This document shows positions 1-10,566 of a stretch of DNA of 64,000 nucleotides, one piece after another; positions within the stretch are counted from its first letter, which is position 1; the number at the start of each line of letters is the position of its first letter. Where the stretch lies: assembly GCA_025084515.1 (NCBI GenBank), contig JAJAGP010001358.1:124001-188000 (forward strand). Direction: 5' to 3'. Below the pieces are notes generated by a model that saw only the letters and a program-made list of their open reading frames with translations, was not told the origin of the DNA and did not search any database. The position numbers and the translations under genes were made by a program. The stretch comes from Ancistrus triradiatus. Its lineage: Eukaryota > Chordata > Actinopteri > Siluriformes > Loricariidae.

Positions 1-656
1 GGTTCGCCTCCGGGGTCTGGTTCCGTCCCGTGCCTCCTGGATGGCGTGCTGGACCTCCCAGGTGAGACGAGCGACGAGGCGATCGGGTGGTAAGATGGCC
101 TCAACTGGCTCTTTGAGGTCGTCGGTGGTGAACTGGTGGGACAGTTCGGTTTTACGTTCTGGGATCCGGGACGGTAGGTAAGGGTGAAATTGAATCGCCC
201 GTAGAACAGGGCCCACCTGGCTTGTCGAGAGTTAAGACGTTTGGCCGACTGGATCTAAGCCAGGTTGCGATGGTCGGTCCAAATAACAAAGGGCTGTTCC
301 GCGCCCTCTAGCCAGTGCCGCCATTCCTTCAGGGCCAGTTTTACCGCCAGGAGCTCATGATTGCCCACATTGTAATTGTGCTCCGCCGGTGAGAGATGCC
401 TGGAGAAGAAGGCACAGGGGTGCAGGCGGTTGTCCGGGGCTACGCATTGTGAGAGGATGGCCCCCACGCTGGAGTCAGAGGCGTCAACCTCCACGATGCA
501 CTGCCAACTAGGGTCCAGCTGGGCGAGGACCGGGGTGGTAGTGAATAACTTCTTCAGCCGGAGGAAGGCCTGATGGGCTTTTTGAAGGGGGTCTTCGTGG
601 AGGTGAGCTGGGTGAGTGGGGCCGCGACCTTACTGTAGTCCCGGATGATGCGGTCC
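1..656 (-). mobile_element. Ty3/Gypsy pol fragment (end of reverse transcriptase and RNase H)
   Basis: The minus strand encodes the junction of reverse transcriptase and RNase H of a Gypsy-type LTR retrotransposon. Visible RNase H landmarks are VDASDSSVGAILSQ (first catalytic Asp), the HELLAVKLALKEWRHWLEG helix (catalytic Glu) and IWTDHRNL (third Asp), all within 255-494. Upstream, 600-656 still reads as the region before RNase H (IIRDYSKVAAPLTQL). The copy is dead: an in-frame stop follows DHRNLA at about 252, and a frameshift lies further on towards position 1. No LTR is in view, so the element probably continues left of the window. Confidence 0.85.
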
Positions 657-690
657 CCCTCACCCAGCTCACCTCCACGAAGACCCCCTT
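585..690. repeat. Inverted duplication inside the Gypsy fragment (32-bp perfect arms)
   Basis: Bases 585-616 are the exact reverse complement of 659-690, separated by 42 bases. Similarity continues imperfectly outward to about 567 and 730. The right arm reads on the plus strand as the same Gypsy segment that the left arm encodes on the minus strand (PLTQLTSTKTPF). It retains the KWTAEAHKAHQA stretch that the left arm has lost. This is a head-to-head join of two Gypsy pieces, either a real fold-back rearrangement or an assembly join. Confidence 0.85.
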
Positions 691-1601
691 TAAATGGACC
701 GCCGAAGCCCATAAGGCCCATCAGGCCTAGAAATTAGCGAAACCCAGGAAGCGCTGTAATTCCTAAGGAAGTGTCAACAAATAAGGAAACGTTACGAAAA
801 CGAAGAGGGAGCAGGGCGAACCCTAACAAACACGTTGATGAAGCTGATCAGTGCGAAGAGTACAGTATTAGTAATTGGGGTAAAAGATTCTAGTCTTGAT
901 TTACAGCTAATTAAAGAGATATCTAGTGCTGCATCTGGAAGGTTGCTGAATAGTGTGGTGATGTGATGAGCATCTTATCATTAAAGAAAAGTATTAAATC
1001 ATTGCTGTTAAAATTAAGCAGAACATGAGATTCACTTTCTGTAAGGTTTTTAGTTAATCTGGAGACTGTATTAAAGAGAAATCCTGGATTATTCTTATTT
1101 TTCCTCTATGATTGAGGAAAAATATGCAGCTTTAGATTTAGTGAGGGCATGCTTATACTCTGCCATGCTGTCCCTCCAAGCAATCTTAAATACCTCCGAG
1201 TTACTATGTCGCCACTTGCGCTCTAGGCGCCGCGTTGTTTGCTTTAAGGTATGAGTGTGGTCATTATACTGTAGTGCTAGCCTTTTTTCGCTAATGCATT
1301 TGACCCTGGCAGGAGCAATCGTATGCAGGGTTGAGCGAAACACGCATTCGAATTGGTCAGTTGCACGTTCAAGATGATTGGGCTCCGTAGGTGTATTAAA
1401 TTTTAAATCTGGTAGGTTTTTAATAAACGCAGTTGGAGAAGCAGATGTGATTGTGCGCTTGGTGTGATAACGAGGCAGAAGGATTTTATTTATTAGAGGT
1501 AGCAAAAAAACTAAGAGATGGTGATCAGAAATCCCACTTTGTGGGAAAACATCAAGGTTATCTATATTGATACCAAATGTTAATATTAGATCTAAAGTAT
1601 G

Positions 1602-2360
1602 GGTGTCAAACTCATTTTCACCGAGGGTCATATCTGCATTATAGTTGCCCTCAAAGGGCCAGTTGTAACTATAAGACAGTAAATGTAACTAAATGTAATG
1701 TAAAGTAAATGTTACTACTCCTTAACATATTGTTAAATAACTGTTTTTTGTATTATATATAAATATACGATTGTTAAAGTAAACACAGTGAATACATTGC
1801 TGCACAAACAGAGTAGCACATGTAATTCACTCAAAATAAAAAAAATAGGAGTCGTATATTGATGTATATAAGCCATTAACAGAACCAAATGTGATTCAGG
1901 GGCAAAGAAAGAGAAGTCAAAAATGTCGAGGTATATTAATCTCTTTGATGACTGATTCGGCCTCATAACACTAAAAACATTACGGTTTTTCCCCTTGAAG
2001 CACAAAGATGTATTCGCTTTGCCATCTTTCCTGAAACTGCCTTCCATCTCTATCAATTTTTCTTTTCCTGGATGGAAATTTTTGGATCATTTGTACCACT
2101 TGTTGGGATAAACCACTGTCGTTAAATGCTGATGTGGATACACTGCCATCCAGTGGTGAGATGCCGTCACTTTGCGGGTAACGTAATCGATATAATCCGT
2201 AATTGGTAATGCAATGTGTTGTGGGAAATGTATTTTATGGTGAATATACGCTTTAAAGTAGCATAGACTCATTTGACATACACATTTTAAGCTCTCACGG
2301 GCCACATAATATGACTTGGCGGGCCACATTTGGCCCGCGGGCCTTGAGTTTGACACACAT
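1602..2360. mobile_element. TIR element inserted in LINE copy 1, with 13-bp target duplication
   Basis: The element begins GTGTCAAACTCA (1603-1614) and ends with the reverse complement TGAGTTTGACAC (2345-2356). The 13-mer GATCTAAAGTATG occurs at both edges (1589-1601 and 2361-2373). The related LINE at 37.28-37.32 kb has this site once and uninterrupted, apart from extra bases that fit its generally indel-rich state, so the boundaries are well supported. The GGCCCGCGGGCC motif near the right end is typical of a common non-autonomous fish DNA element. No transposase is recognised inside. Confidence 0.75.
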
Positions 2361-3236
2361 GATCTAAAGTATGATTACAGCGGTGGGTTGGTTGCATCAC
2401 ATTCTGAGTGATACCCATGAATTCTAAAATAGACTTAAAAGCAGTTTTAAGTGGATCTTGCTCGTTGAAAATGTGAATATAAAAATCACCTACAATTAAA
2501 ACCTTATCTGTTGAAAATACTAAGCAGGAAAAAAGGTATCAAATTCCTGAAGAAATTCTGAATAGGGACCAGGAGGGTGGTAAATAGTAATAAGCTGAAA
2601 AGAGTGTGGTTTTGACTTCCGTAATGATGGATCAGTCACATTAAGAATCAGTATTTCAAAAGAATTAGTCTTCTAATGGGATTTAGTTGTAACACCTAGC
2701 TCTTTGTCAAAAATTGTGGCTATGCCTCCCCCCGAACAATAGGACGAGGGCGAGGATGACTGCATGACTATCCAGGAGGTGAGGCTTCATTTAAGGCCAA
2801 ATATTCATCCGGTCTAATCCAAGTTTCAGTGAGACAGAGAACGTGTAAGCGTTTATCAGTGATAATTTCATTTACAATTACTGCTTTGTTTGTAAGTGAT
2901 CTAATGTTAAGTAATTCTAGCTTTAGTCTAAGGTTGTTATTTCATGGGAGCTATCTGTGTTTATACTAATGAGGTTATTAAAACCGACTTTTTGAGAGCG
3001 TTTACGTTTAGGACAGATGAAGGTAATAGAGTTCTGGGTGACGGTGCATGGCTACCAGCAGACAGTTGACTTTCTGCTGCCTGACCCCTGCTCTGGATAG
3101 TCAGCCCCTAACCAATCCGGCCATAAGACTATGGGCAATGTTGCAGGAGATGAGAGCAGCACCCTCCCAAGTGGGATGGACACCGTACCATCCTAAAAGG
3201 CCAGGCTTACCAATTATCATTTAATTAATTATACTT

Positions 3237-3930
3237 TTAATTAAGTTGTAAGTTACCAATTAAGCAGTTCAGCGACCATAACCTGCTGTAGGCTTGGTCA
3301 CCTCGCCGCATTGGGATGGGGCCAGTGCACACTACTGCATCAGACATCGCCTTTGCAACTTTAACCAGCTCTACAAAATTAGCCTTAGTAACCTCTGACT
3401 GGCGAAGGCGTATATCATTCGCTTCTACATCAAGCTCACTAAGGCTTGCTTCAGTGTCCGGCACTCTGGCTCCCAGGATACATGCCTACAAGCCTAGCTG
3501 CTGGTGTCCCTAAAGGGGTAGCTAGTTTCACGTGTCATAAAATAGTCACCTATGACCAGAGCTCTTTCAACAGGCTACTCAGTGGGTGCATCACTGAGGA
3601 GGGTAAACCTGTTGGACACATGAACAGGTAAGGAGTGGTGCTCTCGTGGGCTAGCCTTACGACTACATTGCCGAACCATCCCCAACTTGCCCTGCTGTGA
3701 GGGCTCTGCCAGAGTGGGGCACTAACTACACCTGTGGCATCTAGATCTGCTAAGCTAGAAGCTGAGTTAGCCTTCTCTAATGTCTGGATGTGTGCCTCTA
3801 AAACTACAGTTTTTTTCGTCAGACTAGCTACAAGCCTACATCTATCACAAATGAAATTTAAACTAATGACGGAGGAAGAATAGCTGAACATGCCACACTC
3901 GGCACAGGGAACAAGCGCAGCAGAAGCCAT
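3237..3930 (-). pseudogene. LINE ORF1 remnant (zinc-knuckle-like N-terminus and esterase-like C-terminus)
   Basis: A start at 3930 gives a frame opening with MASAALVPCAECGMF and a later FICDRC, a paired-cysteine pattern seen in ORF1 proteins of L2/CR1 elements. After stops, a second piece at 3237-3464 contains DIRLRQSEV and VCTGPIPMRRGDQAYSRL. These resemble the SGNH-esterase-like domain found in ORF1 of this LINE group. The two parts are in different frames, so no intact protein is made. The family assignment is by resemblance only. Confidence 0.6.
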
Positions 3931-3939
3931 GTTAATACA

Positions 3940-4600
3940 ATTAATTAATTAAAGGTACTTAGCTTCGAGTGGTGTTGAGACGTGCCGATTGAAGATATGG
4001 TTCAGCCGATGCTACGCTGCAGCCGATGGTCTAATGCGCTTCTTAATTAAAGCATTGAGGGAAAGTAATACAAAAAGTCACAAAAACTAAGTCCCAGAAA
4101 AAAGGTGGGAAAAAGCTGCAAAAAGTTCTTAAAAAAAAAAAACACTACAGCAAAATATGAAGCTGAAATGACGTGAGTCTTGTAATTAGCTAATGGCTAA
4201 TTATTACAAACACAGTATGCCGGAAATAAAAAGGAAACGATTAAGAGATTGTAAAAGGACTGTATATATGACAAAAATGCGATCGGGAATTAAAACAGTA
4301 AAACTGCTAACAGCTATAAACAGCCTGCACAATATGCCAAATCAGAGCGATTGAGTCAGGGTTGCCAGATCTTCACAACCCTCGCATCGATAGTGAGATT
4401 TCTTGCCATAGAGCTGGTTGTTTGTTCTGTTGCAGGATCTGGCAATGCTGGAATGAAATGCAGCATACATGAAATTGCTATCAAACACTTTTCGGGAGAC
4501 TCTGAATTTATATATGGTTATCACTGAGTTATCAAAGATGACTCTAGTCTCTGAAGGTGTGTTGGGACAGTTTACCTGGGATATGACAAGATCTTGACAA
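3940..4600. other. AT-rich stretch without recognisable gene
   Basis: I see no coding signal here. Several TTAATTAATT runs occur close to the LINE 5' end, and two A-rich runs lie near 4070-4140. The rest does not resemble the other repeats in the window. Confidence 0.5.
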
Positions 4601-4860
4601 GTCAGTTTTACTCTGGTTTAGCTTCAAATGATGAGCTGACATTCACGATAAGATGGTCTCCAGACATACACAGATAAGTGTGGAGCCAAGCACAGCTGTT
4701 GGAGGGAAGAGGATGAGCTGAGTGTCATCAGCATAACAGTGATAGGAGAAGCTGTGAGAGGTTATGACTTTACTAAGAAAGTGGGTGTGGCGAGAGAAAA
4801 AAAGAGGTCCCAGAACTTAGTCTTGTGGATTGAGCTCTGGGATGCTAAAGCATTTAACAC
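4600..4860 (-). mobile_element. LINE reverse-transcriptase fragment (YADD box)
   Basis: The minus strand of about 4715-4745 reads YHCYADDTQL, the catalytic YADD box of L2-type LINE reverse transcriptases. The flanking bases match the same region of the LINE at 12.65-15.2 kb. Only about 260 bases survive, next to a Tc1-like element. Confidence 0.7.
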
Positions 4861-5545
4861 TTTGTAATGTTGCCATTCCTTAAAAGATGTTTTCACACTG
4901 ATACCAAGTGATGAAGTGTATTGGGTGTTATCTTGTCCCTTTCTTGCAAATGTGTCTTAAGGTGTGCAAAAGTACACAGTCTTTGTCGCATTTTTGTTTC
5001 AAAATGCTCCACACTTACTTTAAAAGGGACAGGTAAGGACTGGAGACAGGGGAGTCCAGTACCCATACCCTCTTCTTCCACAGCCATGCCTTTGTAATGT
5101 GTACAGCATTTGGTTTTGCCTCGTCTTATTTGAAACTGCATGGACTTCGGTTGGCTTTGCACCCTTGCTCTTTGTGCACTGACATTCCTCAAGATTCCTT
5201 GAATTGTTTAATGACATTATGCACTGTATAGGAAGAAATATGTAAGTCCCTTCCAATCTTTCTTCGAGGACTAATATTTTTAAACATTTTCATTATTTTT
5301 CTTACGCATTTCTTGACAAACTGGAGATCTTTTGCCCATCTTTGCTCCTCAACAACTCAGCCTTTTGTGGATACTGCTTTTGTACCAAATAATTGTTTGC
5401 ATCAAATCATGATTTCATGATTTCATCACCTGTTGATATCACCTGTTTGAAATCAAATCATTATTTAGTTTTCTTACCTCAGTACTGAACTAAATTGCCC
5501 TGTCCCAACTTTTTTGGGATGTGTTGCAGACCAGAAGTTTAGGAA
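4850..5545 (-). mobile_element. Tc1-like transposon remnant (family 3)
   Basis: The start (AAAGCATTTAACACTTTGTAATG) and the end (CCCTGTCCCAACTTTTTTGGGATGTGTTGCAG) match the same family at 30.1 kb, 35.5 kb and 42.1 kb. The minus-strand frames at 4893-5256 are broken pieces of the C-terminal half of a Tc1 transposase. Residues such as TKCCTHYKGMAVEEEG align with the 30.2-kb copy. Multiple stops and frameshifts make it inactive. Confidence 0.7.
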
Positions 5546-5608
5546 TGTATGTATATTAACAAATTAAATGAATTTGATGCGTCTTGGATTCATGTAGGTT
5601 AACACTTT

Positions 5609-6646
5609 AAAACTAGAGGTGCATTTCCTGAAGAAAATGAGTGTGATTGAGTGTGAGTGTGATTGCCACTCTGCAATGGCCGACCCTTAGTGTACCTCAT
5701 GGATCCAAAGGTAATTAGGTTACCACAGGGTGCCCCCGGGTCCAGGCCTGCCGAATTTTGTTGCTGTAGGTCGAAAACTGACTGAGTTACAGTCATTGGC
5801 CCACCCAGGGTCCATAGAGGCCCCATGGGCATGACATATCGCCTCAGATTGCACCCGGGATCAAGCTTGCCGAATTTCGTGGCCGTAGGTCGAAAACTGA
5901 CTGAGTTACAGTCTTTGGCCCACCCAGGGGCCCCAGTGCCCACCCAGGGTCTACAGGGGCCCAATGGGCATCACATATCACCTCAGATTGCACCTGGGAC
6001 CAAGCTTGCTGAATTTCGTGGCACTACGTCAAAAACTGACTGAGTTATGATTCGTTAACTTTTGGACCACTCATTTCCTATCGGGCCCGACCGGAGGGCC
6101 CTATACAAGCACACCATTCCCGACCAGACCCAACGCAATGGCACTGGAACGGGGTCGATATTTCGAAAGCTGCGGCAGTTGAAATCCGGACAAAAACGTG
6201 TATTAATAATAATAATAAGAAGAAGAAAAACTAGAGAGGTGCATTTCCTGAAGAAAATGCGAGGGTGGTTGCCACTCTGCAATGGCCCCACGAGCAGCAC
6301 ATATCACCTCAGATTGCACCCGGGACCACGTCTGTCGAATTTCGTGGCCGTAGATCGAAAACTGACTGAGTTCCAGTCATTGGCCCATCCAGGGGCCCCA
6401 GTGCCCACCCGGGGTCCTCATGGGCCTCATGGGCATGACATATCGCCTCAGATTGCACCCGGGATCAACCTTGCCGAATTTCGTGGCCGTAGGTCGAAAA
6501 CTGACTGAGTTACAGTCATTGGCCCATCCAGGGGCCCCAGTGCCCACCCGGGGTCTACAGGGGCCCAATGGGCATCACATATCACCTCAGATTGCACCCA
6601 GGACCAAGCTTGCCGAATTTTGTAGCCGTAGGTCGAAAACTGACTG
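5609..6646. repeat. ~139-bp tandem repeat array running into an assembly gap
   Basis: Units containing CCTCAGATTGCACC recur at about 5841, 5980, 6307, 6447 and 6585, giving a period of 138-140 bp. Each unit also has GAATTTCGTGGCCGTAGGTCG and a GC-rich CCAGGGGCCCCAGTGCCCACC block. A longer-range repeat is seen too: AGAGGTGCATTTCCTGAAGAAAATG near 5615 recurs near 6235, about 620 bp later. The open frames here are translations of the repeat, not genes. The array stops at the gap, so its true length is unknown. Confidence 0.9.
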
Positions 6647-6746
6647 NNNNNNNNNNNNNNNNNNNNNNNNNNNNNNNNNNNNNNNNNNNNNNNNNNNNNN
6701 NNNNNNNNNNNNNNNNNNNNNNNNNNNNNNNNNNNNNNNNNNNNNN
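6647..6746. other. Assembly gap (100 N)
   Basis: A run of exactly 100 Ns, the conventional size for a gap of unknown length. It sits within the tandem array on its left, which probably caused the break. Confidence 0.99.
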
Positions 6747-7055
6747 TCATCAGTATCAAAACAATAAAAGACTTGAAATATTTCAGTTGGTGTGCAATGA
6801 ATCTAAAATATATGAAAGTTTAATTTTTATCATTACATTACGGAAAAGAATTAACTTTATCACAATATGCAATTTTTTTTAGAAGGACCAGTATACTTTA
6901 TGTTTATAAATTGCGAGAATGTTTTCCAAAAATTTTACACAAAGGCTAAATGTACCTAAATCCAGCCATATGGTTTGTTGTGTGAGAGTCATACTAAAGA
7001 TATCTGACCTGCTTACTTTCTAATTCTTGTTCTCAGTTTTCTTCTCTTTACTTAA

Positions 7056-7058
<3 letters not shown>

Positions 7059-7091
<33 letters not shown>
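7059..7091. repeat. (GT)n microsatellite
   Basis: An uninterrupted GT dinucleotide run of about 33 bases, followed by a short GA-rich tail. Confidence 0.95.
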
Positions 7092-7093
<2 letters not shown>

Positions 7094-7209
7094 AGTGTGA
7101 GAGAGAAATTTTTAACAAGTATATTCACAATTTATGGTGTGTTGCTTCAAAACGTAGTTATGTTTATTTTTATAAAGACTTTGTGTGTCAAATGAAATGA
7201 ACCATTTTA

Positions 7210-8226
7210 CACTGATCAGCCAAAACATTAAAACCATGCATAGACAAATATTGTAGATTATGCCTGGCTAGTATCATAGGACCCAAGGCAGGAAAACCCT
7301 AGACAGGGCACCAATCCATCATAGGACTCATGCACACATTCACACACTAGGGACACTTTAGAGACACCAATTAATCTAACATGCATATCTTTGCACTGTG
7401 GGAGTAAACTGGTACCCGGGGTAAACCCACACAGACATGGGGAGAACATGCAAACTTCACACAGTAAGGACCCAAATTGCTCCATCTGGGATTAAACCCA
7501 GGACGTTCTGGCTGTGAGGTGACAGTGCTACCCACCAAGCCATTGCACTGTCCCTTCTTACAACAGTACATGTTAAAATCTGGGATATATTAGACGGTAA
7601 GTGAACAGTCGGTTCTCGTACTCAATGTATTGATGTGGGAGAAATATTCAGGAGTAATGACCTGAGCAGCTTTAAAAAGGGACAAACCGTTATGGTCAGA
7701 CAACTGTATTAAGCATCTCCTAAAAAACAAGGCTTGTGGGGTGCAGCTGGTCAGCAGTGGTGAGTAGCTACTTGACAGTAATTTGAGGATTGACAAACCA
7801 CCAAACTGAGATAGGGTGTAGGTGCCCAAGGCTTACTGATGCAAAAAGCTGCAGTCAGATCTGATATAGACAGAAATAGAAGACCGAATAGACAGAAGAG
7901 TTACTGTGGTAGAAGCCACAGAAATGCTGCTTACAGGAGCTTGCACAGTGCACAGTCCCAGACTGGTCAGAGGGCTCACAATGCTAACCCCACTGTTAAA
8001 GGTGCCTACAGTGTGCATGCGAGTGTCAGAACTGGAGTGGATTAAACAAGTTCGTGGAAGACTGTTGTCTGGTGTTATGAATCTCATTTCCCATCCCATA
8101 GATGGTTTGTTTTTGTGCATCCTTTTCCTGGCCAAGTGATGGCACCAGGCTGATGCTCTGGATATGGGCATTCATGTGGGCCCATGTTAATTTACCATTA
8201 CAAACCAGATGGTTTTAATGTTTAAT
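7210..8226. mobile_element. Non-autonomous DNA element with CTGATCAGCCA-type ends, split by a SINE
   Basis: The left end reads CACTGATCAGCCAAAACATT followed by AAAACCAT. The right end (8205-8226) reads ATGGTTTTAATGTTTAATTTG, its imperfect inverted counterpart. This terminal sequence is a familiar fish DNA-repeat end. A SINE occupies 7258-7556. The remaining body (7590-8170) contains no open frame that I recognise as a transposase. Confidence 0.55.
7258..7556 (-). mobile_element. tRNA-like SINE, family A (minus orientation)
   Basis: On the minus strand the sequence has a tRNA-like head with a GTGGGTAGCACTGTCACCTC box. It is followed by GAGTTTGCATGTTCTCCCC, the same body seen at 20.7, 35.6 and 41.2 kb. 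The short open frames across it are incidental. Confidence 0.65.
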
Positions 8227-8325
8227 TTGCATTTTCCATAGTGTCTGAGCTTTTTCTAATTTGGGGTTGTAATGTGAAGCTTTTAATTGTAGCAGTTTTA
8301 GCAATCAAAAGAAATACAATATATA

Positions 8326-9376
8326 CAGTGGCGCTTGAAAGTTTTTGAACCCTTTAGAATTTTCTATATTTCTGCATAAATATTACCGAAAAAATCATCC
8401 TAAAAGTAGATAAAGAGAACCCAGTTAAACAAATGAGAGAAAAATATTATACTTGGTCATTTATTTATTGAGGAACATTGGCTAATGTTAATGTTCACCA
8501 GTCCACCATCAGAAGAACTCTGAACAACATTGGTGTGCATGGCAGGGCTGCAAGGAGAAAGCCACTGCTCTCCAAAAAGGATGGAGGAGACCAAAACAGA
8601 ACTTTTTGATTTAAAAGAAAAGCGTTATGTTTGGAGAAAGGAAAACGCTGCATTCCAGCATAAGAACCTTATCCCATCTGTGAAACATGGTGGTGGTAGT
8701 ATCATGCTTTGGGCCTGTTTTGCTGCATCTGGGCCAGGACGGCTTGCCATCATTGATGACTTACCCCAATGACTTCTGAATTATATCAGAGAATTTTAAA
8801 GGAAAATGTCAGGACATCTGTCCATGAACTGAATCTCAAGAGAAGGTGGGTCATGCAGCAAGACAACGACCCTAAGCACACAAGCTGTTCTACCAAAGAA
8901 TGGTTAGAGAAGAATAAAGTTCATGTTTTGGAATGGCCAAGTCAAAGTCCTGACCTTAATCCAATGGAAATGTTGTGGAAGGACCTGAAGCGAGCAGCTA
9001 ATGTGAGGAAACCCACCAACATCCCAGAGCTGAAGCTGTTCTGTACGGAGGAATGGGCTAAAATTCCTCCAAGCGGGTGTGCAGGACTGATCAACAGCTA
9101 CAGGAAACGTTTAGCTGCAGTTATTGCTGCACAGGGGGTCACACCAGATACTGAAAGCAAAGGTTCACATACTTTTGCCACTTACTACTATGTATATTGG
9201 ATAATTTTCCTCAATAAATAAATGACCAAGTATAATATTTTTGTCTTCTCATTTGTTTAACTGGGTTCTCTTTATCTACTTTTAGGACTTGTGTGAAAAT
9301 CTGATGATGTTTTAGGTCATATTTATGCAGAAATATAGAAAATTCTAAAGGGTTCACAAACTTTCAAGCACCACTG
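8326..9376 (+). mobile_element. Tc1-like transposon, 1051 bp, internally deleted
   Basis: CAGTGGCGCTTGAAAG at the left end and CTTTCAAGCACCACTG at the right end are inverted repeats flanked by TA (8324-8325 and 9377-9378). The inverted repeats extend about 150 bases inward. The element is shorter than an autonomous ~1.6-kb Tc1 copy because the N-terminal and middle parts of the transposase gene are largely missing. Confidence 0.9.
8470..9221 (+). pseudogene. Tc1-type (DD34E) transposase, broken
   Basis: The C-terminal catalytic half is readable in two frames. The first part (8530-8772) has KHGGGSIMLWACFAASGPG. The second (8769-9221) contains QQDNDPKHTS and PDLNPMEMLW. The second Asp and the final Glu are separated by 34 residues, as in DD34E Tc1 transposases. 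A stop (TGA at about 8770) and a frame change split the protein. A short remnant of the helix-turn-helix region (HQSTIRRTLNNIG) is present at 8495-8540. The segment linking it to the catalytic domain is deleted. Confidence 0.85.
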
Positions 9377-9378
9377 TA

Positions 9379-9728
9379 GACAAAAGTTTGTGGATGGCCA
9401 TAAAGATTCAAGAGTTTTATTGTCATATGCACAGTGTAAAACAGGTGTTACAGCTTACAATGAAATTCTTACTCTTACTGCAAGCCAGCCAAGTACTCAA
9501 AGTTGGCAAACCATTTATCTCTGGACAGCAGGGCAGAAAGCTGATGAACTGTCTTGTTGGAAGCAGATATTTATAAATGTCATATTGAGAGGTACTGGGG
9601 TATTCAGTAAAACCCACTTTACTGCCACTGTTTGTTTATACTTATGTTATGAATGTGCTACAGGTGAGTGTTGCTGAATGAGCAGAGCTCAATAAATAGA
9701 TGGGGTGTCCACAAACTTTTGTCTGTGT
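9379..9728. mobile_element. Small inverted-repeat element (MITE-like)
   Basis: Left end GACAAAAGTTTGTGGATGGCC is matched in inverted orientation by GGGTGTCCACAAACTTTTGTC at 9700-9723. The interior includes a segment (9404-9480) resembling the common fish repeat with a TTTTATTGTCAT core. No protein is encoded. It abuts the Tc1 copy on its left. Confidence 0.6.
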
Positions 9729-10161
9729 AATATATGGGTACTATTTATTCAGAGCTCTTCAAATCATGTTTTTGTCATGGTTGGAAGAATCCTTTATTTC
9801 TGTTCTGAATGTCTTTTAAGAAAATCTTAACATTATACTAAAACATTAGGATTCCATAGAATGATTTTGCAGACCAAACAAAAGTACAAATATAACACAT
9901 GAAACATAACACATAAAATAACATTTTTGAAAAGCAAGTTTAAAACACACCAGTGACTTTAACAACATACAACTTAATGCACATGTTTATTTATTTTGGA
10001 CAAATTTGTCATTTCTTGTGTAAGATGCTTACAGGCTTAATAACGTCATCCAAATATTTATTAAGTGTACTAGTACTATATATTTTTTAAGATCATTCAC
10101 AAAATAGTACACCCATAAGCTAGAATGTCTTGAACGGTTTTCCTCTTTTGTTTAATTGCAG
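9729..10161. other. Intron or 5' flank before the first visible ptgfrn exon
   Basis: AT-rich sequence ending in a pyrimidine tract and the acceptor TTTAATTGCAG at 10151-10161. I see no further coding segment in it. Confidence 0.6.
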
Positions 10162-10566
10162 TGATTCCTAATACACTGGTTGTAGTTCCTGAAACACTGG
10201 TTCCTTCAGTCTATGAGGGCAGATTTATCAATCTGCGGTGCAACATTTCCCATGATGTAATTGAGGGAGTTTACTTGTCAGTAACCTGGACTGTTAAAAA
10301 AGGTTCACTGGAAAAGGATCTACTTACTTTTGGCCCTGATTTGGGTGTTACTGTTGGTAGTAATTTCACCCAACGCTATGTTGATGGGGTAATGCATTTG
10401 CACCTGGACATCAGAGGTTCCTATAACCTCGTACTCTCCGGAGCGGTGCCTGCAGATCAAGGGATGTACAAGTGTATTGCCAGAGAGTGGACTAGAGAGC
10501 AGGGCTCCTGGAATAGGATACAGGAAAAGACGGAGGTCATCGGTGAAGTGGCTGTTATCCCAACAG
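10162..10566 (+). CDS. ptgfrn: ptgfrn-like exon: Ig V domain (domain 2 by comparison)
   Basis: The acceptor is AATTGCAG before 10162 and the donor is CAACAG|GTGAGG. The exon is 405 bases and 1-1 phased. B-strand Cys is in NLRCNIS, C-strand Trp in SVTWTV and F-strand Cys in DQGMYKC. The following REWTRE stretch corresponds to the Glu-Trp-Ile motif that names the EWI family, with Thr in place of Ile. Potential N-glycosylation sites are NIS and NFT. This is the first exon of the gene that I can find. Confidence 0.88.

Larger units (their letters stand above)
825..3935 (-). mobile_element. L2/CR1-type LINE copy 1 (ORF1 and endonuclease region), 3'-truncated
   Basis: Reading on the minus strand, this holds the 5' half of a non-LTR retrotransposon. 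ORF1 remains lie at 3237-3930. Endonuclease remains lie at 2370-2990, recognisable from the same region in the plus-strand copy at 36.6 kb. The post-endonuclease part is an open frame at 1095-1631 with typical HTLDLILTFGI, SDHHLLVF and AWRDSMAEYKHAL stretches. The sequence from 825 to 1630 matches 18535-19330 (copy 2). The copy stops before the RT core. It is interrupted at 1602-2360 by another insertion. Confidence 0.8.

Noticed and set aside
5599..6508. Several ORFs of 60-148 codons on both strands
   Set aside because: They follow the ~139-bp tandem units and are repeat translations.
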